Source: Aquificota bacterium | GTDB lineage: Bacteria > Aquificota > Aquificia > Aquificales > Aquificaceae | Assembly (NCBI GenBank): GCA_013154375.1 | Contig: JAADCR010000048.1 | Location: 1 to 49,063 of the forward strand | Length of the DNA stretch: 49,063 nt | Reading direction: 5' to 3' | Part shown: piece by piece, positions 19,260 to 27,748 of the stretch | How positions within the stretch are numbered: position 1 is the first letter of the stretch | How the letters are laid out: the number at the start of each line of letters is the position of its first letter | Position numbers and translations under genes: made by a program | Notes under the pieces: model-generated | Databases searched by the model: none | Told to the model about the DNA's origin: nothing | Seen by the model: only the letters and a program-made list of their open reading frames with translations

Positions 19260-20533
19260 TCTCTTCTTACCTCTAAAGCTTTAGCGTGGGCGTGGAGACC
19301 CTCCGCCCGCGCGAGGGTCTCGGCGTAAGGGGCGAGCTTAGAGAATCCTTCGGCCGAGACGTATATAACGGAGGAGCGCTTTATAAAGTCGTAAACGCCT
19401 AAGGGCGAGAAGAAGCGGGCGGTACCGCCGGTGGGCAGGGTGTGGTTGGGGCCTAAGACGTAGTCGCCGAGAGGCTCGGAGGCGTACCCGCCTAAAAAGA
19501 CGGCTCCGGCGTGCTTTACGAGCGGGAGGAGGGCAAAAGGGTCTCCGGTGACGAGCTCGAGGTGTTCGGGCGCTAATAGGTTTGCCACCTCGCAGGCCTG
19601 CGTTAGGTCGTTTACCAGAAAGACGGTCCCGAAGCGCTCGAGCGACTTGCGCGCTATCTCGCGCCGCGGAAGCTCGCTAAGGAGCTTCTCGAGCTCTTTA
19701 AGAACCGAGTGCGCCAGCTCCTCGGAGGGCGTGACGAGGATAGAGGCGGCCAGCTCGTCGTGCTCGGCCTGAGAGAGGAGGTCCGCCGCCACCCAGCGCG
19801 GGTTTGCCGTCTCGTCGGCTACGACGAGCACCTCCGAGGGCCCGGCTATCATGTCCACGTCCACCTTCCCGTAGACGAGCTTTTTAGCCAGCGCCACGTA
19901 GACGTTGCCGGGCCCTACTATTTTGTCTACTTTGGGTATCCGCTCCGTCCCGTAGGCGAGGGCGGCCACGGCCTGAGCGCCGCCTACGCGGAAGACGCGG
20001 CTAACGCCCGCAACGAAGGCGGCGGCTAAGGTGTACTTCCCGGGGTTGGGCGAGACCATAACTATCTCCTCTACGCCCGCCACCGCCGCGGGCACGACGT
20101 TCATAAGCACCGTAGACGGGTAGGCCGCCTTACCGCCCGGTACGTAGACGCCCACGCGCTCGAGAGGCAGCACCTTCTGGCCCAAGACGGCTCCCCGCTC
20201 TTCTTTAAAGAAGGCGTTCTCGAGCTGCTTCTCGTGGAAAACCCGTATCCGCTCCTCGGCAAGCTCGAGCGCCCGCTTAACCTCCTCCTCCGTCTCCTCG
20301 AACGCCCGCTCGAGCTCCTCGTAGGGCACCTCCAGCTCCTCGGGCGTGAGCTTAACCCCGTCAAACCTCTCGGTAAACTCCACGAGCGCCCCGTCGCCTC
20401 TTTCTTTTACCTGCTTTATTATCTCGCGTACCACCTGTTCGTACTCTTCCTCTAACAGCTCGCCGCGCGAAGCAAGCAGCTTAAGCCGCTCGTTTGTACG
20501 CCAGTTTTCCCTTCTCAGGTCTTCTACCTTCAT
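19256..20533 (-). CDS. hisD: Histidinol dehydrogenase
   Basis: Last step of histidine synthesis: histidinol to histidine with NAD. ATG at 20533 is chosen because GAGGTGG lies 6-8 bases upstream; an in-frame GTG three codons earlier (20542) overlaps that ribosome site. About 425 residues. Motifs include VYVPGGKAAYPSTVLMN, DMIAGPSEVLVVAD, DLLSQAEHDELA (catalytic and zinc-ligand region), ANLLAPEHLELV and GPNHTLPTGG. No other his gene is adjacent; it is embedded between two unrelated lipoprotein genes in the RND-to-thiC unit. Confidence 0.96.
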   Translation of the reverse strand: MKVEDLRRENWRTNERLKLLASRGELLEEEYEQVVREIIKQVKERGDGALVEFTERFDGVKLTPEELEVPYEELERAFEETEEEVKRALELAEERIRVFHEKQLENAFFKEERGAVLGQKVLPLERVGVYVPGGKAAYPSTVLMNVVPAAVAGVEEIVMVSPNPGKYTLAAAFVAGVSRVFRVGGAQAVAALAYGTERIPKVDKIVGPGNVYVALAKKLVYGKVDVDMIAGPSEVLVVADETANPRWVAADLLSQAEHDELAASILVTPSEELAHSVLKELEKLLSELPRREIARKSLERFGTVFLVNDLTQACEVANLLAPEHLELVTGDPFALLPLVKHAGAVFLGGYASEPLGDYVLGPNHTLPTGGTARFFSPLGVYDFIKRSSVIYVSAEGFSKLAPYAETLARAEGLHAHAKALEVRRE

Positions 20534-20543
20534 GCTTTCCACC

Positions 20544-21230
20544 TCAGTAAAGACCGAGCTTTTTAAGGAGATTCAGTACCGTCTCGTTCTCGTGAAGTCC
20601 CAGACGCTTTAAAATCTCGTACACGAAGGAGGGCTTTTTAAGCTTGGCCTCCATGTCGAGCCTCTCGGCCGTGAGTATGGTGTAAAAGTCGAACTTCCAG
20701 ACGACCTTACGGTCGTTCTCGAGCTTCCCGTTCGTCTCGACCACGCGGTAAGGAAAGACCGCCTCGTACGTCCAGTAGTACTCCGAAAGCGGGTAGAGCG
20801 CCAGCGCCTCCTCTTCTTCTTTACTCACTTCGCGCTCTTTCTTTTTAGAGACGCGCTCGAAGTTTACAAACTCCCCTTCCTCTTTTACGGTTATGCTCTC
20901 TTCGCGCAGGTCCGTCGAGAGGTACTTAGCGAGACTTTTTAGGTCTTTAAAGGTAAAGTAGACCTCGTAGGTGACGGTGTTACCCTCTTGGATGCGCCTG
21001 ACCTTGGTTAAGGTTACGCCGTTTACCTTCTCGGGCTCTTTTTTTAGCTTCTCTTCGAGTTTGTAAAAGTCCGGGTCGAGCTGTGAGGCCAGCAGGCTCG
21101 GGACGGTAAGCCTCTGGACGCCCTCCCCGCTAAAGCTCTCGTTAAAGGTGAGCTTCTCGTGGTAGGTAAAGCAGCTAAACGAGAGCGCAAGTAGCAGCGC
21201 TGCCCCCACCGCCCTAAGAGCGCTTAACAT
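20544..21230 (-). CDS. Predicted lipoprotein, LppM/DUF3153-like
   Basis: 228 residues with a signal peptide ending LSFSC (acylated Cys20). The mature part is beta-rich and charged. The segment with YRVVETNGKLENDRKVVWKFD resembles the C-terminal pattern of LppM/DUF3153-type lipoproteins (a G-x-hydrophobic turn, then VxW), but I cannot confirm the family. The start overlaps the end of the RND pump gene by 17 bases, so it may be an accessory of the pump or simply co-transcribed. A TAAACT hexamer 6 bases before the start could be an internal promoter. Confidence 0.8.
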   Translation of the reverse strand: MLSALRAVGAALLLALSFSCFTYHEKLTFNESFSGEGVQRLTVPSLLASQLDPDFYKLEEKLKKEPEKVNGVTLTKVRRIQEGNTVTYEVYFTFKDLKSLAKYLSTDLREESITVKEEGEFVNFERVSKKKEREVSKEEEEALALYPLSEYYWTYEAVFPYRVVETNGKLENDRKVVWKFDFYTILTAERLDMEAKLKKPSFVYEILKRLGLHENETVLNLLKKLGLY

Positions 21231-24200
21231 ACTTTAAGTTTAATCCTTTTTCGAAAAGCTCGTAAAGGACGGGTAGGAGAAAGAGGCTGAGAGGTAGGGC
21301 CGTAATAAGACCGCCTATAACGGCCACGGCTAAAGGTCTCCGCTGCTCCGAGCCGGCGGTTAGGCCCAGCGCCACGGGCACGAGCGATGCTATAACGGTG
21401 AGCGTCGTCATGAGGATGGGTCTTAGACGCTCTTTCCGCGCCTGCATTATGGCCTCGCGGACGGGCAGCCCTTCCTCCTTTAGCTGGATTATCCGCTCTA
21501 TAAACAGGACCGCGTCGCGCACGACTATACCTATAAGCAGGATTATCCCGAAGTAGGCGGGCACCGAGAGCGAGACGCCCGTAAGGGCCATAAGCCCGAA
21601 GGTGCCCGGGACCGCCAGCGGTACCATAAGCAGCACCGTAAAGGGGTGCTTTAGGCTCTCAAAGAGCGAGGCCAGAACCATGTAAACGCCTACTACGGCC
21701 GCTATTATCGAGAAGACGAAGCCGCGGAAGGCTTTGCGGAACTCCCTCACCTGACCCGTGGCCTCGTAGCTGTAGCCTAAGGGGAGGTTGCGCTTAAGCC
21801 ACGCCTCCACCTTCTCTTTGGCCGTGGCCAGGTCTATGCCCGCTACGTTGGCGTAAAAGGTAAACGAGTACTGGCGGTTGTAGCGGTTCAGCGAGAAGTA
21901 TCCCGAGCCGAGCTCTACCTTTACGAGCTCGCTTAAAGGCACGAGCTTACCTTCTTTGTTGCGGACGAAGACCTTTTTAAGGCTCTCGGGCGTGCTCCGG
22001 AAGCTTTTGGGAGCTCTTACTATAAGGTCGTAGCTTTTGGCGCCCAGCTCGTACGTACCCACCACGAGCCGGCCGAAGAGGGCGTTCAGCACGTCGGCTA
22101 CCGTCTGGGCGTCTACGCCCAGCTCGCCGAGCTTATCCCGGTCGACCGAGAGCTTAACCTGCGGTGCGTTAAGCCTCAGGTCCGTGTCCACGTCCCTGAA
22201 GCCCTCCGCGCGGGAGAACTCCTCGACCATCTTCTGCGCTATCCGCTCGAGCACCTCTAAACTCTCTCCGCGTACGACGAACTGGATGTCCGAGGAGCGG
22301 CCCCGCCCGTGGGCTACGGCAAAGGGCGTCTCTACGCTCACCTTTACGTCTTTTATCTTTGCAAACTCTTTACGCAGCTCCTCCATAACTTTTAGCACGT
22401 GCGGCCGGCGGTCGCGCTCGACCAGATAGACGAACACTATCCCCCGGTTAACCCCTACCCCGCCGAGCCCTTCTCCTACCGAGAGACCGAACTTCTTTAC
22501 GTAAGGGCTGGCGTTAAGGACGCGCTCAATCTCGCGCGCTTTCGCGTCGGTAAACTCGAACGAGCTGCCCACGGGCGTCTCAAAGCGTACTATAAGCCTG
22601 CCCTCGTCCGTGGTAGGAAAGAACTCTTTTTTGGTGTGTTTGTAAAAGTAGACTCCGGCAACGACGTTAAGCAGCGACAGGGCTACTACCCAGCCTTTAC
22701 GGTTAAGCGCGAGCTTAAGAAGCCGGTCAAAGAGCCTCTCGAAGCGCGCGTAAAGGCGCATAAAGAGGTTCTCCGACGGCTCGGCCGTTACGAGACGGCT
22801 GGCGGCCATGGGCGTGAAGGTGACGGACACCAGATACGAGACGGCTATGGCCAGTACGAGCGTGAGGGCGAAGTTGCGCAGAAACTCGCCCAGCACGCCC
22901 CGCAGGAAGAGGATGGGCAGAAAGACGACAATGAGCGAGGCCGTAGAGGCCAGCAGGGCGAACATGACGACCCTCGTGCCTTCTACGCCCGCCTCTAAAG
23001 GCGGGCGTCCTTCTTGTCTTCTTCTGTATATGCTCTCGAGCACGACGATGGCGTCGTCTATAACTATCCCGACGGCTACGGCCATGGCGAGGAGGGTTAT
23101 CATGTTTAGCGACATGCCGAGCATGTAAAGGGCGAAAACCGTGCCGAGCAGGGCCACGGGTATGGCGGAGACGGGCACGAGCGTAAGCCTCAGGCTGCCT
23201 AAAAAGGCGTAGACGGTGAAGGCGGTAAGGAGGCTGCCGACGACTATCTCCTCGCCGGCGGCCCGTACGCTCTCTTTTATAAAGGTGCTGGCGTCGAAGG
23301 TGTAGTCGACGTCTACGCCCGGCGGGAGGAGCTTTTTCAGCTCGCGAACTTTACGCTTTACCGCGTCGGCCACCTCTACGGTGTTGGTCTTGGCCTGTTT
23401 GTAGACCACGAGCCCTACGGCGGTCTTACCTTTAAAGCGGGAGGCGCTCCGCCGCTCGTCGAGCTCGAAGCTTACGCGCGCCAGCTCGCCGAGACGGACG
23501 TCTTTAAGTACGTAAATCCGTTCTATCCCTCTCTCCGTGCGGGCTTTCCCGAAAAAGCGGAGCGTGTACTCTTTCTCTCTCCCGGTTATAAGGCCGGCGG
23601 GGGCCTCGAAGTGGTTCTTTTTTAGCGCGTTAACCAGCTCGAGCACCGAGAGGCCCCGTGCGTAGAGGGCAAACGGGTCGGGCTCGACGAGGAGCACCAT
23701 CTCTGTAAACCCGCCGAGCGTCACCTCGCCCACGCCGTTTACGCGCTCGAGCTCCTTCTTAAGTACTTCTTCGGCCAGATAGGCGAGCGTCTCGTACGGC
23801 AGCGCGTCCGAGTAGAGGTAGAAGGCGAGTATGGGCGTGGAAGAGGTGTCGGTCTTTCTAACCAGCGGCGGCTCGACGCCGGGGGGCATCCGGCGGTAGG
23901 CCCGCTCCACCGCGTCGCGGACCTCTTGAGCCGCCACGTCAACGTCCTTCTCAAGCGAGAAGGTTATGGTAACGACCGAGACGCCCGCGTAGCTCGACGA
24001 GTAGATGGCCTCTATCCCGCTTATAGTAGAGACCTCTTCCTCTATAACGCGCGTGACGTTCGCGTCTACTACCTCGGGGCTGGCACCCGGGTAGACGGTG
24101 TTCACGGTAACGACGGGAAACTCCACGTCGGGCAGCCGGTCTACGGGTATAAGCTTAAGCGAGTAGAGGCCCAGAAGGATAAACGAGAGCGTAAGCATCC

Positions 24201-24237
24201 AAGTAGTGACGGGCCGGCGGACGAAAAACTCGACCAT
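21214..24237 (-). CDS. RND-family efflux transporter (HAE1/AcrB-like permease)
   Basis: Inner-membrane proton-driven pump subunit, 1007 residues, full length. Twelve transmembrane segments are expected; an N-terminal TM (MVEFFVRRPVTTWMLTLSF) and two large periplasmic loops (about 35-330 and 550-850) are seen. The TM4 proton-relay aspartates are present (VGIVIDDAIVVLESI). In TM10 the usual lysine-asparagine is replaced: LIGIVVRDAVLFIERI. Its likely partners, an MFP and a TolC, sit on the opposite strand beyond the SQR-like gene. It heads the long minus unit, with TATAAT 8 bases before the ATG. Confidence 0.95.
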   Translation of the reverse strand: MVEFFVRRPVTTWMLTLSFILLGLYSLKLIPVDRLPDVEFPVVTVNTVYPGASPEVVDANVTRVIEEEVSTISGIEAIYSSSYAGVSVVTITFSLEKDVDVAAQEVRDAVERAYRRMPPGVEPPLVRKTDTSSTPILAFYLYSDALPYETLAYLAEEVLKKELERVNGVGEVTLGGFTEMVLLVEPDPFALYARGLSVLELVNALKKNHFEAPAGLITGREKEYTLRFFGKARTERGIERIYVLKDVRLGELARVSFELDERRSASRFKGKTAVGLVVYKQAKTNTVEVADAVKRKVRELKKLLPPGVDVDYTFDASTFIKESVRAAGEEIVVGSLLTAFTVYAFLGSLRLTLVPVSAIPVALLGTVFALYMLGMSLNMITLLAMAVAVGIVIDDAIVVLESIYRRRQEGRPPLEAGVEGTRVVMFALLASTASLIVVFLPILFLRGVLGEFLRNFALTLVLAIAVSYLVSVTFTPMAASRLVTAEPSENLFMRLYARFERLFDRLLKLALNRKGWVVALSLLNVVAGVYFYKHTKKEFFPTTDEGRLIVRFETPVGSSFEFTDAKAREIERVLNASPYVKKFGLSVGEGLGGVGVNRGIVFVYLVERDRRPHVLKVMEELRKEFAKIKDVKVSVETPFAVAHGRGRSSDIQFVVRGESLEVLERIAQKMVEEFSRAEGFRDVDTDLRLNAPQVKLSVDRDKLGELGVDAQTVADVLNALFGRLVVGTYELGAKSYDLIVRAPKSFRSTPESLKKVFVRNKEGKLVPLSELVKVELGSGYFSLNRYNRQYSFTFYANVAGIDLATAKEKVEAWLKRNLPLGYSYEATGQVREFRKAFRGFVFSIIAAVVGVYMVLASLFESLKHPFTVLLMVPLAVPGTFGLMALTGVSLSVPAYFGIILLIGIVVRDAVLFIERIIQLKEEGLPVREAIMQARKERLRPILMTTLTVIASLVPVALGLTAGSEQRRPLAVAVIGGLITALPLSLFLLPVLYELFEKGLNLKYVKRS

Positions 24238-24245
24238 TCAGCTCC

Positions 24246-24253
24246 ATTATACT
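24246..24253. promoter_or_regulatory. Overlapping divergent -10 hexamers (RND pump / SQR-like)
   Basis: ATTATACT reads TATAAT on minus (complement of 24246-24251), 8 bases before the RND ATG, and TATACT on plus (24248-24253). The plus transcript would carry a leader of about 48 bases before the SQR-like ATG. No clear -35 on either side. Confidence 0.6.
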
Positions 24254-24266
24254 CTTACATATGGAG

Positions 24267-24300
24267 ACCGCTTACGCGGTTAGTAAGTTCTAACCCGGAG
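24267..24300 (+). promoter_or_regulatory. Two mutually exclusive hairpins plus Shine-Dalgarno in the SQR-like leader
   Basis: ACCGC-TTAC-GCGGT (24267-24280) and GGTTAG-TAAGTT-CTAACC (24278-24295) share GGT, so only one can form at a time. A CGGAGG ribosome site follows, close to the ATG at 24308. This could be a regulator-binding palindrome or an RNA switch. The stems are short, so confidence is low. Confidence 0.35.
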
Positions 24301-24307
24301 GAAGGCC

Positions 24308-25468
24308 ATGAAAAAGGTTCTCGTAATAGGCGGGGGCGTTGCGGGTACCGAGGCGGTGATAACGCTCAGAAAGTACGGCTTTACCGTCGAGCTTCTCTCG
24401 GACCGGCCGTACTTTTACGCTTACCCGGCCGCCATATGGGTGCCCACGGGGGAGGTAAAGCCCGAAGCGGTTAAGCTCGGCCTCGAAGACTTCTGTAAGC
24501 GGTGGGGAGCGAGCTTCCGTCAAGGAAAGCTCGAGCGGATAGAGGAAGACAAGGCCGTCTTAGACGACGGGACCGCTTTAAGCTTCGACTACGCCGTTCT
24601 GGCCCTCGGTCAGGGCAAGCTGCCCGTAAAGGGGCTCGAGCACACCCTATCGCCCTGCGGCACGCCCGAAGAGATAGAGAGGATAAAAGACGAGCTCGAC
24701 GAGCTTATAAAAAAGGGCACGGGCCGGATAGCCTTCGGCTTTGCCGGGAACCCTAAAGACAAGAGCGCCATGCGCGGCGGCCCGCTCTTTGAGCTGCTGT
24801 TTAACGTCGACGACCTGCTGAGGCGCCGGGGTCTGCGCGAGCGGTTCGAGCTGTTTTTCTTCAGCCCGAGCCCCAGTCCGGGCGAGCGGCTCGGCAAGAA
24901 AGCCGTAGAGCTGCTGCAGAAGACCTTTAAGAAGCTCGGGATAAAGAGCAAAACGGGCGTAAAGATTAAGGAGTTTACGCCCGAGGGCGTGGTCTTTGAA
25001 GACGGCGAGACGGTAAAGACCGACCTGACGCTCTTTATACCCGGCGGGAAGGGCCTGCCGGTTTTAGAGCGGTCGGGCCTCCCGCTTAACGAGGCGGGCT
25101 TCGTAAAGATTGACGACCGGTGCCGCGTGGAGGGCTCCGGGACGCTCTACGCCGTGGGCGACTGCGCCGCCGTAGAAGGCCCGCCTTGGGTAGCCAAGCA
25201 GGGCCACCTGTCCGAGAGCATGGCCCGGATAGCCGCCCGGGACCTAGCTTACCGCGAAGGCCTTACGCCGAAGCCGCCCGAGAGCTACAAAAAACACCTA
25301 CACATAATCTGCCTTATGGACATGGGTAGGCGCGGGGCCGGGCTGGCCTACCGCGACGACAGACGGGCCCTCTTTATCCCTCTGCCCGTCGTAGGGCACT
25401 GGATAAAGCGCCTCTGGCTGCCTTACTACAAAGCCGTAAAGACGGGCAGGCTACCCCGTATAATTTAA
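24308..25468 (+). CDS. Sulfide:quinone oxidoreductase-like FAD protein
   Basis: FAD-dependent disulfide-oxidoreductase-family protein of 386 residues, likely membrane-associated through its C-terminal amphipathic end (HWIKRLWLPYYKAVKTGRL). FAD loop GGGVAGTEA (8-16) and YAVGDCAAVEG (281-291) are present. Of the three redox cysteines usual in SQR, candidates exist at Cys117 and Cys335 (CLMDMG), but the middle one is missing: position 153 is Ser in KDKSAMRGG. It may be an SQR variant, a flavocytochrome-like sulfide dehydrogenase or an NDH-2-like enzyme. It starts the SQR-MFP-TolC plus unit and has a GGAGG Shine-Dalgarno. Confidence 0.75.
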   Translation: MKKVLVIGGGVAGTEAVITLRKYGFTVELLSDRPYFYAYPAAIWVPTGEVKPEAVKLGLEDFCKRWGASFRQGKLERIEEDKAVLDDGTALSFDYAVLALGQGKLPVKGLEHTLSPCGTPEEIERIKDELDELIKKGTGRIAFGFAGNPKDKSAMRGGPLFELLFNVDDLLRRRGLRERFELFFFSPSPSPGERLGKKAVELLQKTFKKLGIKSKTGVKIKEFTPEGVVFEDGETVKTDLTLFIPGGKGLPVLERSGLPLNEAGFVKIDDRCRVEGSGTLYAVGDCAAVEGPPWVAKQGHLSESMARIAARDLAYREGLTPKPPESYKKHLHIICLMDMGRRGAGLAYRDDRRALFIPLPVVGHWIKRLWLPYYKAVKTGRLPRII

Positions 25469-25481
25469 AGGTTGTAGAGCC

Positions 25482-26525
25482 TTGAGGTACCTAACGGCGC
25501 TCGTTTTTCTCCTCCTTCTCGCCTGCTCTGCCGAGCAGACCCGTAAGCCCGCCCGCGAGAGCGTCGTAACGGTAAAGGCCGTAGCGCTAAAGCCCGTCGA
25601 GGTTACGCTCCACTACGAGACGAAGGGCACCTTTAGGGCCTTAAAAGAGGCCCGCCTCGCGCCCGAGGTGGCGGGCGTGGTGGTAAAGCTTTACAAGCTC
25701 GAAGGCGAGCGCGCCCGCAGGAACGAGCCCATACTGAAGGTACGCGACGACGAGCTTAGGTACCGCTACGAGGAGCTTAAGGCCCGTCTGGCCGAGCTTT
25801 TAGAGAACTACCGCTACCAGCAGGCCGTGGTAAAAAGACGGAAGCTCCTCTACGAGAAAGAGCTCATAGCCCGCGAGGAGTACGAGCGGGAGCTTACGCG
25901 CCTGAGGGCCTTAAAGCGGCAGATAAAGGCCCTTAAGGCCAGCCTCAGGTCGCTCGAGACGCAGCTAAGAAAGACCGTCCTCCGCGCACCCTTCGACGGG
26001 ATAGTGGCCCAGAGGTTCGTAAGCGTAGGCGACTACGCCTCCCCTCAGAAAGAGGCCGTACGGTTCCTCTCGTTAAAGCCGCTGCGGTTCCGCTTCTCGG
26101 TCCCGCAAGTTTATCAAGAGAGCGTAAAGGAGCTAAAGACGCTCCGCGTAGAGGTAGAAGGCGTGGGCAGCTTCACCGGAAGGACCGTCTACGTCTCACC
26201 CTTTGCCGACGAGAGTAAAACCGTCTGGGTCGAGCTCGAGCTGCCCAACGACGACGAGCGGCTTAAGCCCGGCTACTACGGGACCGTAAAGGTACCGCTT
26301 AAGCGCGTTAAGGCCTTCCGCGTGCCCGAGCGGGCGCTCGTGCTTTTGGGCAACCGTAAAGCCGTCTGGGTGGTGAAAAACGGCACGGCGCGCGCCCGCC
26401 CCGTAAAGGTACTGAAGGTAGAAAACGGCTACGCCTTTATAACGGGCGAGCTAAAAGAGGGCGAGCTCGTCGTCGTCGACGGCGTCTCGGCCCTAAAAGA
26501 AGGCGTAAAGGTGAGGCTCGAGTGA
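25482..26525 (+). CDS. RND efflux periplasmic adaptor (membrane fusion lipoprotein)
   Basis: Links an RND pump to an outer-membrane channel. 347 residues from a TTG start at 25482, 13 bases after the SQR-like stop; the frame's signal peptide (VFLLLLACS, acylated Cys15) supports this start. A lipoyl/barrel-sandwich domain is split around a long helical hairpin (about 80-165), then RAPFDGIVAQRFVSVGDYA (about 168-186) and a beta-barrel ending in VVDGVSALKEGVKVRLE. It overlaps the TolC gene by a GTGA junction. Its pump partner is most likely the divergent RND gene at 21214-24237. Confidence 0.9.
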   Translation: MRYLTALVFLLLLACSAEQTRKPARESVVTVKAVALKPVEVTLHYETKGTFRALKEARLAPEVAGVVVKLYKLEGERARRNEPILKVRDDELRYRYEELKARLAELLENYRYQQAVVKRRKLLYEKELIAREEYERELTRLRALKRQIKALKASLRSLETQLRKTVLRAPFDGIVAQRFVSVGDYASPQKEAVRFLSLKPLRFRFSVPQVYQESVKELKTLRVEVEGVGSFTGRTVYVSPFADESKTVWVELELPNDDERLKPGYYGTVKVPLKRVKAFRVPERALVLLGNRKAVWVVKNGTARARPVKVLKVENGYAFITGELKEGELVVVDGVSALKEGVKVRLE

Positions 26526-27748
26526 GGCTGCTGGCGCTGCTGCTTACGCCCTTTCTGGCCTTCTCTTTAACGCTCGAGGAGGCGGTAAAGCTCGCGCGCG
26601 AGCGTGCCTCGGAGGTACGCATCTCGCGCCTCGACGCCGAGAAGGCCAGAAAGGAGTTTTTAAGGAGCCTCAGCGCCCTCCTGCCGCGCCTGAGCTTCAC
26701 CTACTCGTACACACACCTCGACCCTAACCTCGTCTTCGGCTTCGGGATACAAGACAGACAGGAGTTCAGCCTCTCGCTTATACAGACGGTGTTTAACCTC
26801 ACGGCCCTTAGGGCCGTCTGGGCTTCTAAAGAAGGAGAGGAGCTTAAACGGCTCGTCCTTAAAGACGCCGAAAGGGAGATTACTTACCACACGAAAGACG
26901 CCTTTTACGCCCTTCTGTACCGGAAGGCCCTTATAGAGCTCGGCCGCGAGGAGCTTGCCTACTGGCGCGAGTACTACCGGCTGGTTGAGAAACGCTACGA
27001 GGCTGGCCTCGTACCTAAGATAGAGCTCGTAAGGGCTCGCGCCCAGCTTAAGAGCTCCGAAGCCTCTTTAAAGCAGAAGGAGACCGACTACGAGAACGCC
27101 CTCGAGGAGTTTTTAGCCTTCCTAAAGCTGGAGAAAGGCGAGCCGGAGGGGAGCCTCGAGCTTCCGCCCGAGCGCTTCAGCTACGAGGAGCTAAAAGAGG
27201 CGCTGCTTAAAAACAACAGCACTCTACGCGTGGCGCGTAAGGCCCTCCGGTTAGCCGGGCTTCAGGTAAAAGTGGTAGAAGGGGAGTACCTGCCGTCGGT
27301 GGAGGCCTTTGCCGACTACCGCGGCTTTACCGGACGGAAGACGCTCTACGGCGGGACCGTCTGGATAAAAGGCTACTCGGTGGGCCTGCGCGTCAGCTAC
27401 AACCTCTTTGACGGGCTCTCGCGCGAGGCCCGCCGCGCCTCGGCCCGGATAGAGTTTCTAAAAGAGCAGGAGCGGCTCCTCGACCTTAGGTACCGCCTTC
27501 TGGCCGAGCTAAAAAAGACGCTCAACGCCCTCGAGGCGGTTAGTAAGCAGATAGAGGCCACGCGCCTATCGCTCGAGGCGTCTAAAGAGGCCTTAAGGCT
27601 GGCTACGGAGCGCTACGCCCACGGCGTGGGCTCGTACCTCGAGGTGCTCGAGGCCCGGAAGAACCTGACCGAGACGAAAGCCCGTCTGTACGAGCTTATG
27701 TACCGCCGCGCCTCCTTACGCGCTTACTTAGAGCGCCTCACGCGCTGA
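26522..27748 (+). CDS. TolC-family outer-membrane efflux protein
   Basis: Outer-membrane channel of tripartite efflux systems. 408 residues from GTG at 26522, which overlaps the MFP TGA. A signal peptide (LLALLLTPFLAFS, about 2-14) precedes two internally repeated coiled-coil/beta units (about 15-210 and 215-405) rich in Ala, Glu, Leu and Arg, as expected for TolC. YNLFDGLSREARRASARIEF is the typical second-repeat motif. It ends the SQR-MFP-TolC unit, and its 3' end overlaps ttuA by 21 bases. Confidence 0.9.
   Translation: MRLLALLLTPFLAFSLTLEEAVKLARERASEVRISRLDAEKARKEFLRSLSALLPRLSFTYSYTHLDPNLVFGFGIQDRQEFSLSLIQTVFNLTALRAVWASKEGEELKRLVLKDAEREITYHTKDAFYALLYRKALIELGREELAYWREYYRLVEKRYEAGLVPKIELVRARAQLKSSEASLKQKETDYENALEEFLAFLKLEKGEPEGSLELPPERFSYEELKEALLKNNSTLRVARKALRLAGLQVKVVEGEYLPSVEAFADYRGFTGRKTLYGGTVWIKGYSVGLRVSYNLFDGLSREARRASARIEFLKEQERLLDLRYRLLAELKKTLNALEAVSKQIEATRLSLEASKEALRLATERYAHGVGSYLEVLEARKNLTETKARLYELMYRRASLRAYLERLTR

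Noticed and set aside
22399-22998. Long plus-strand open frame inside the RND gene
   Set aside because: It is antisense to a well-supported full-length pump gene and shows charged low-complexity sequence typical of a shadow frame.
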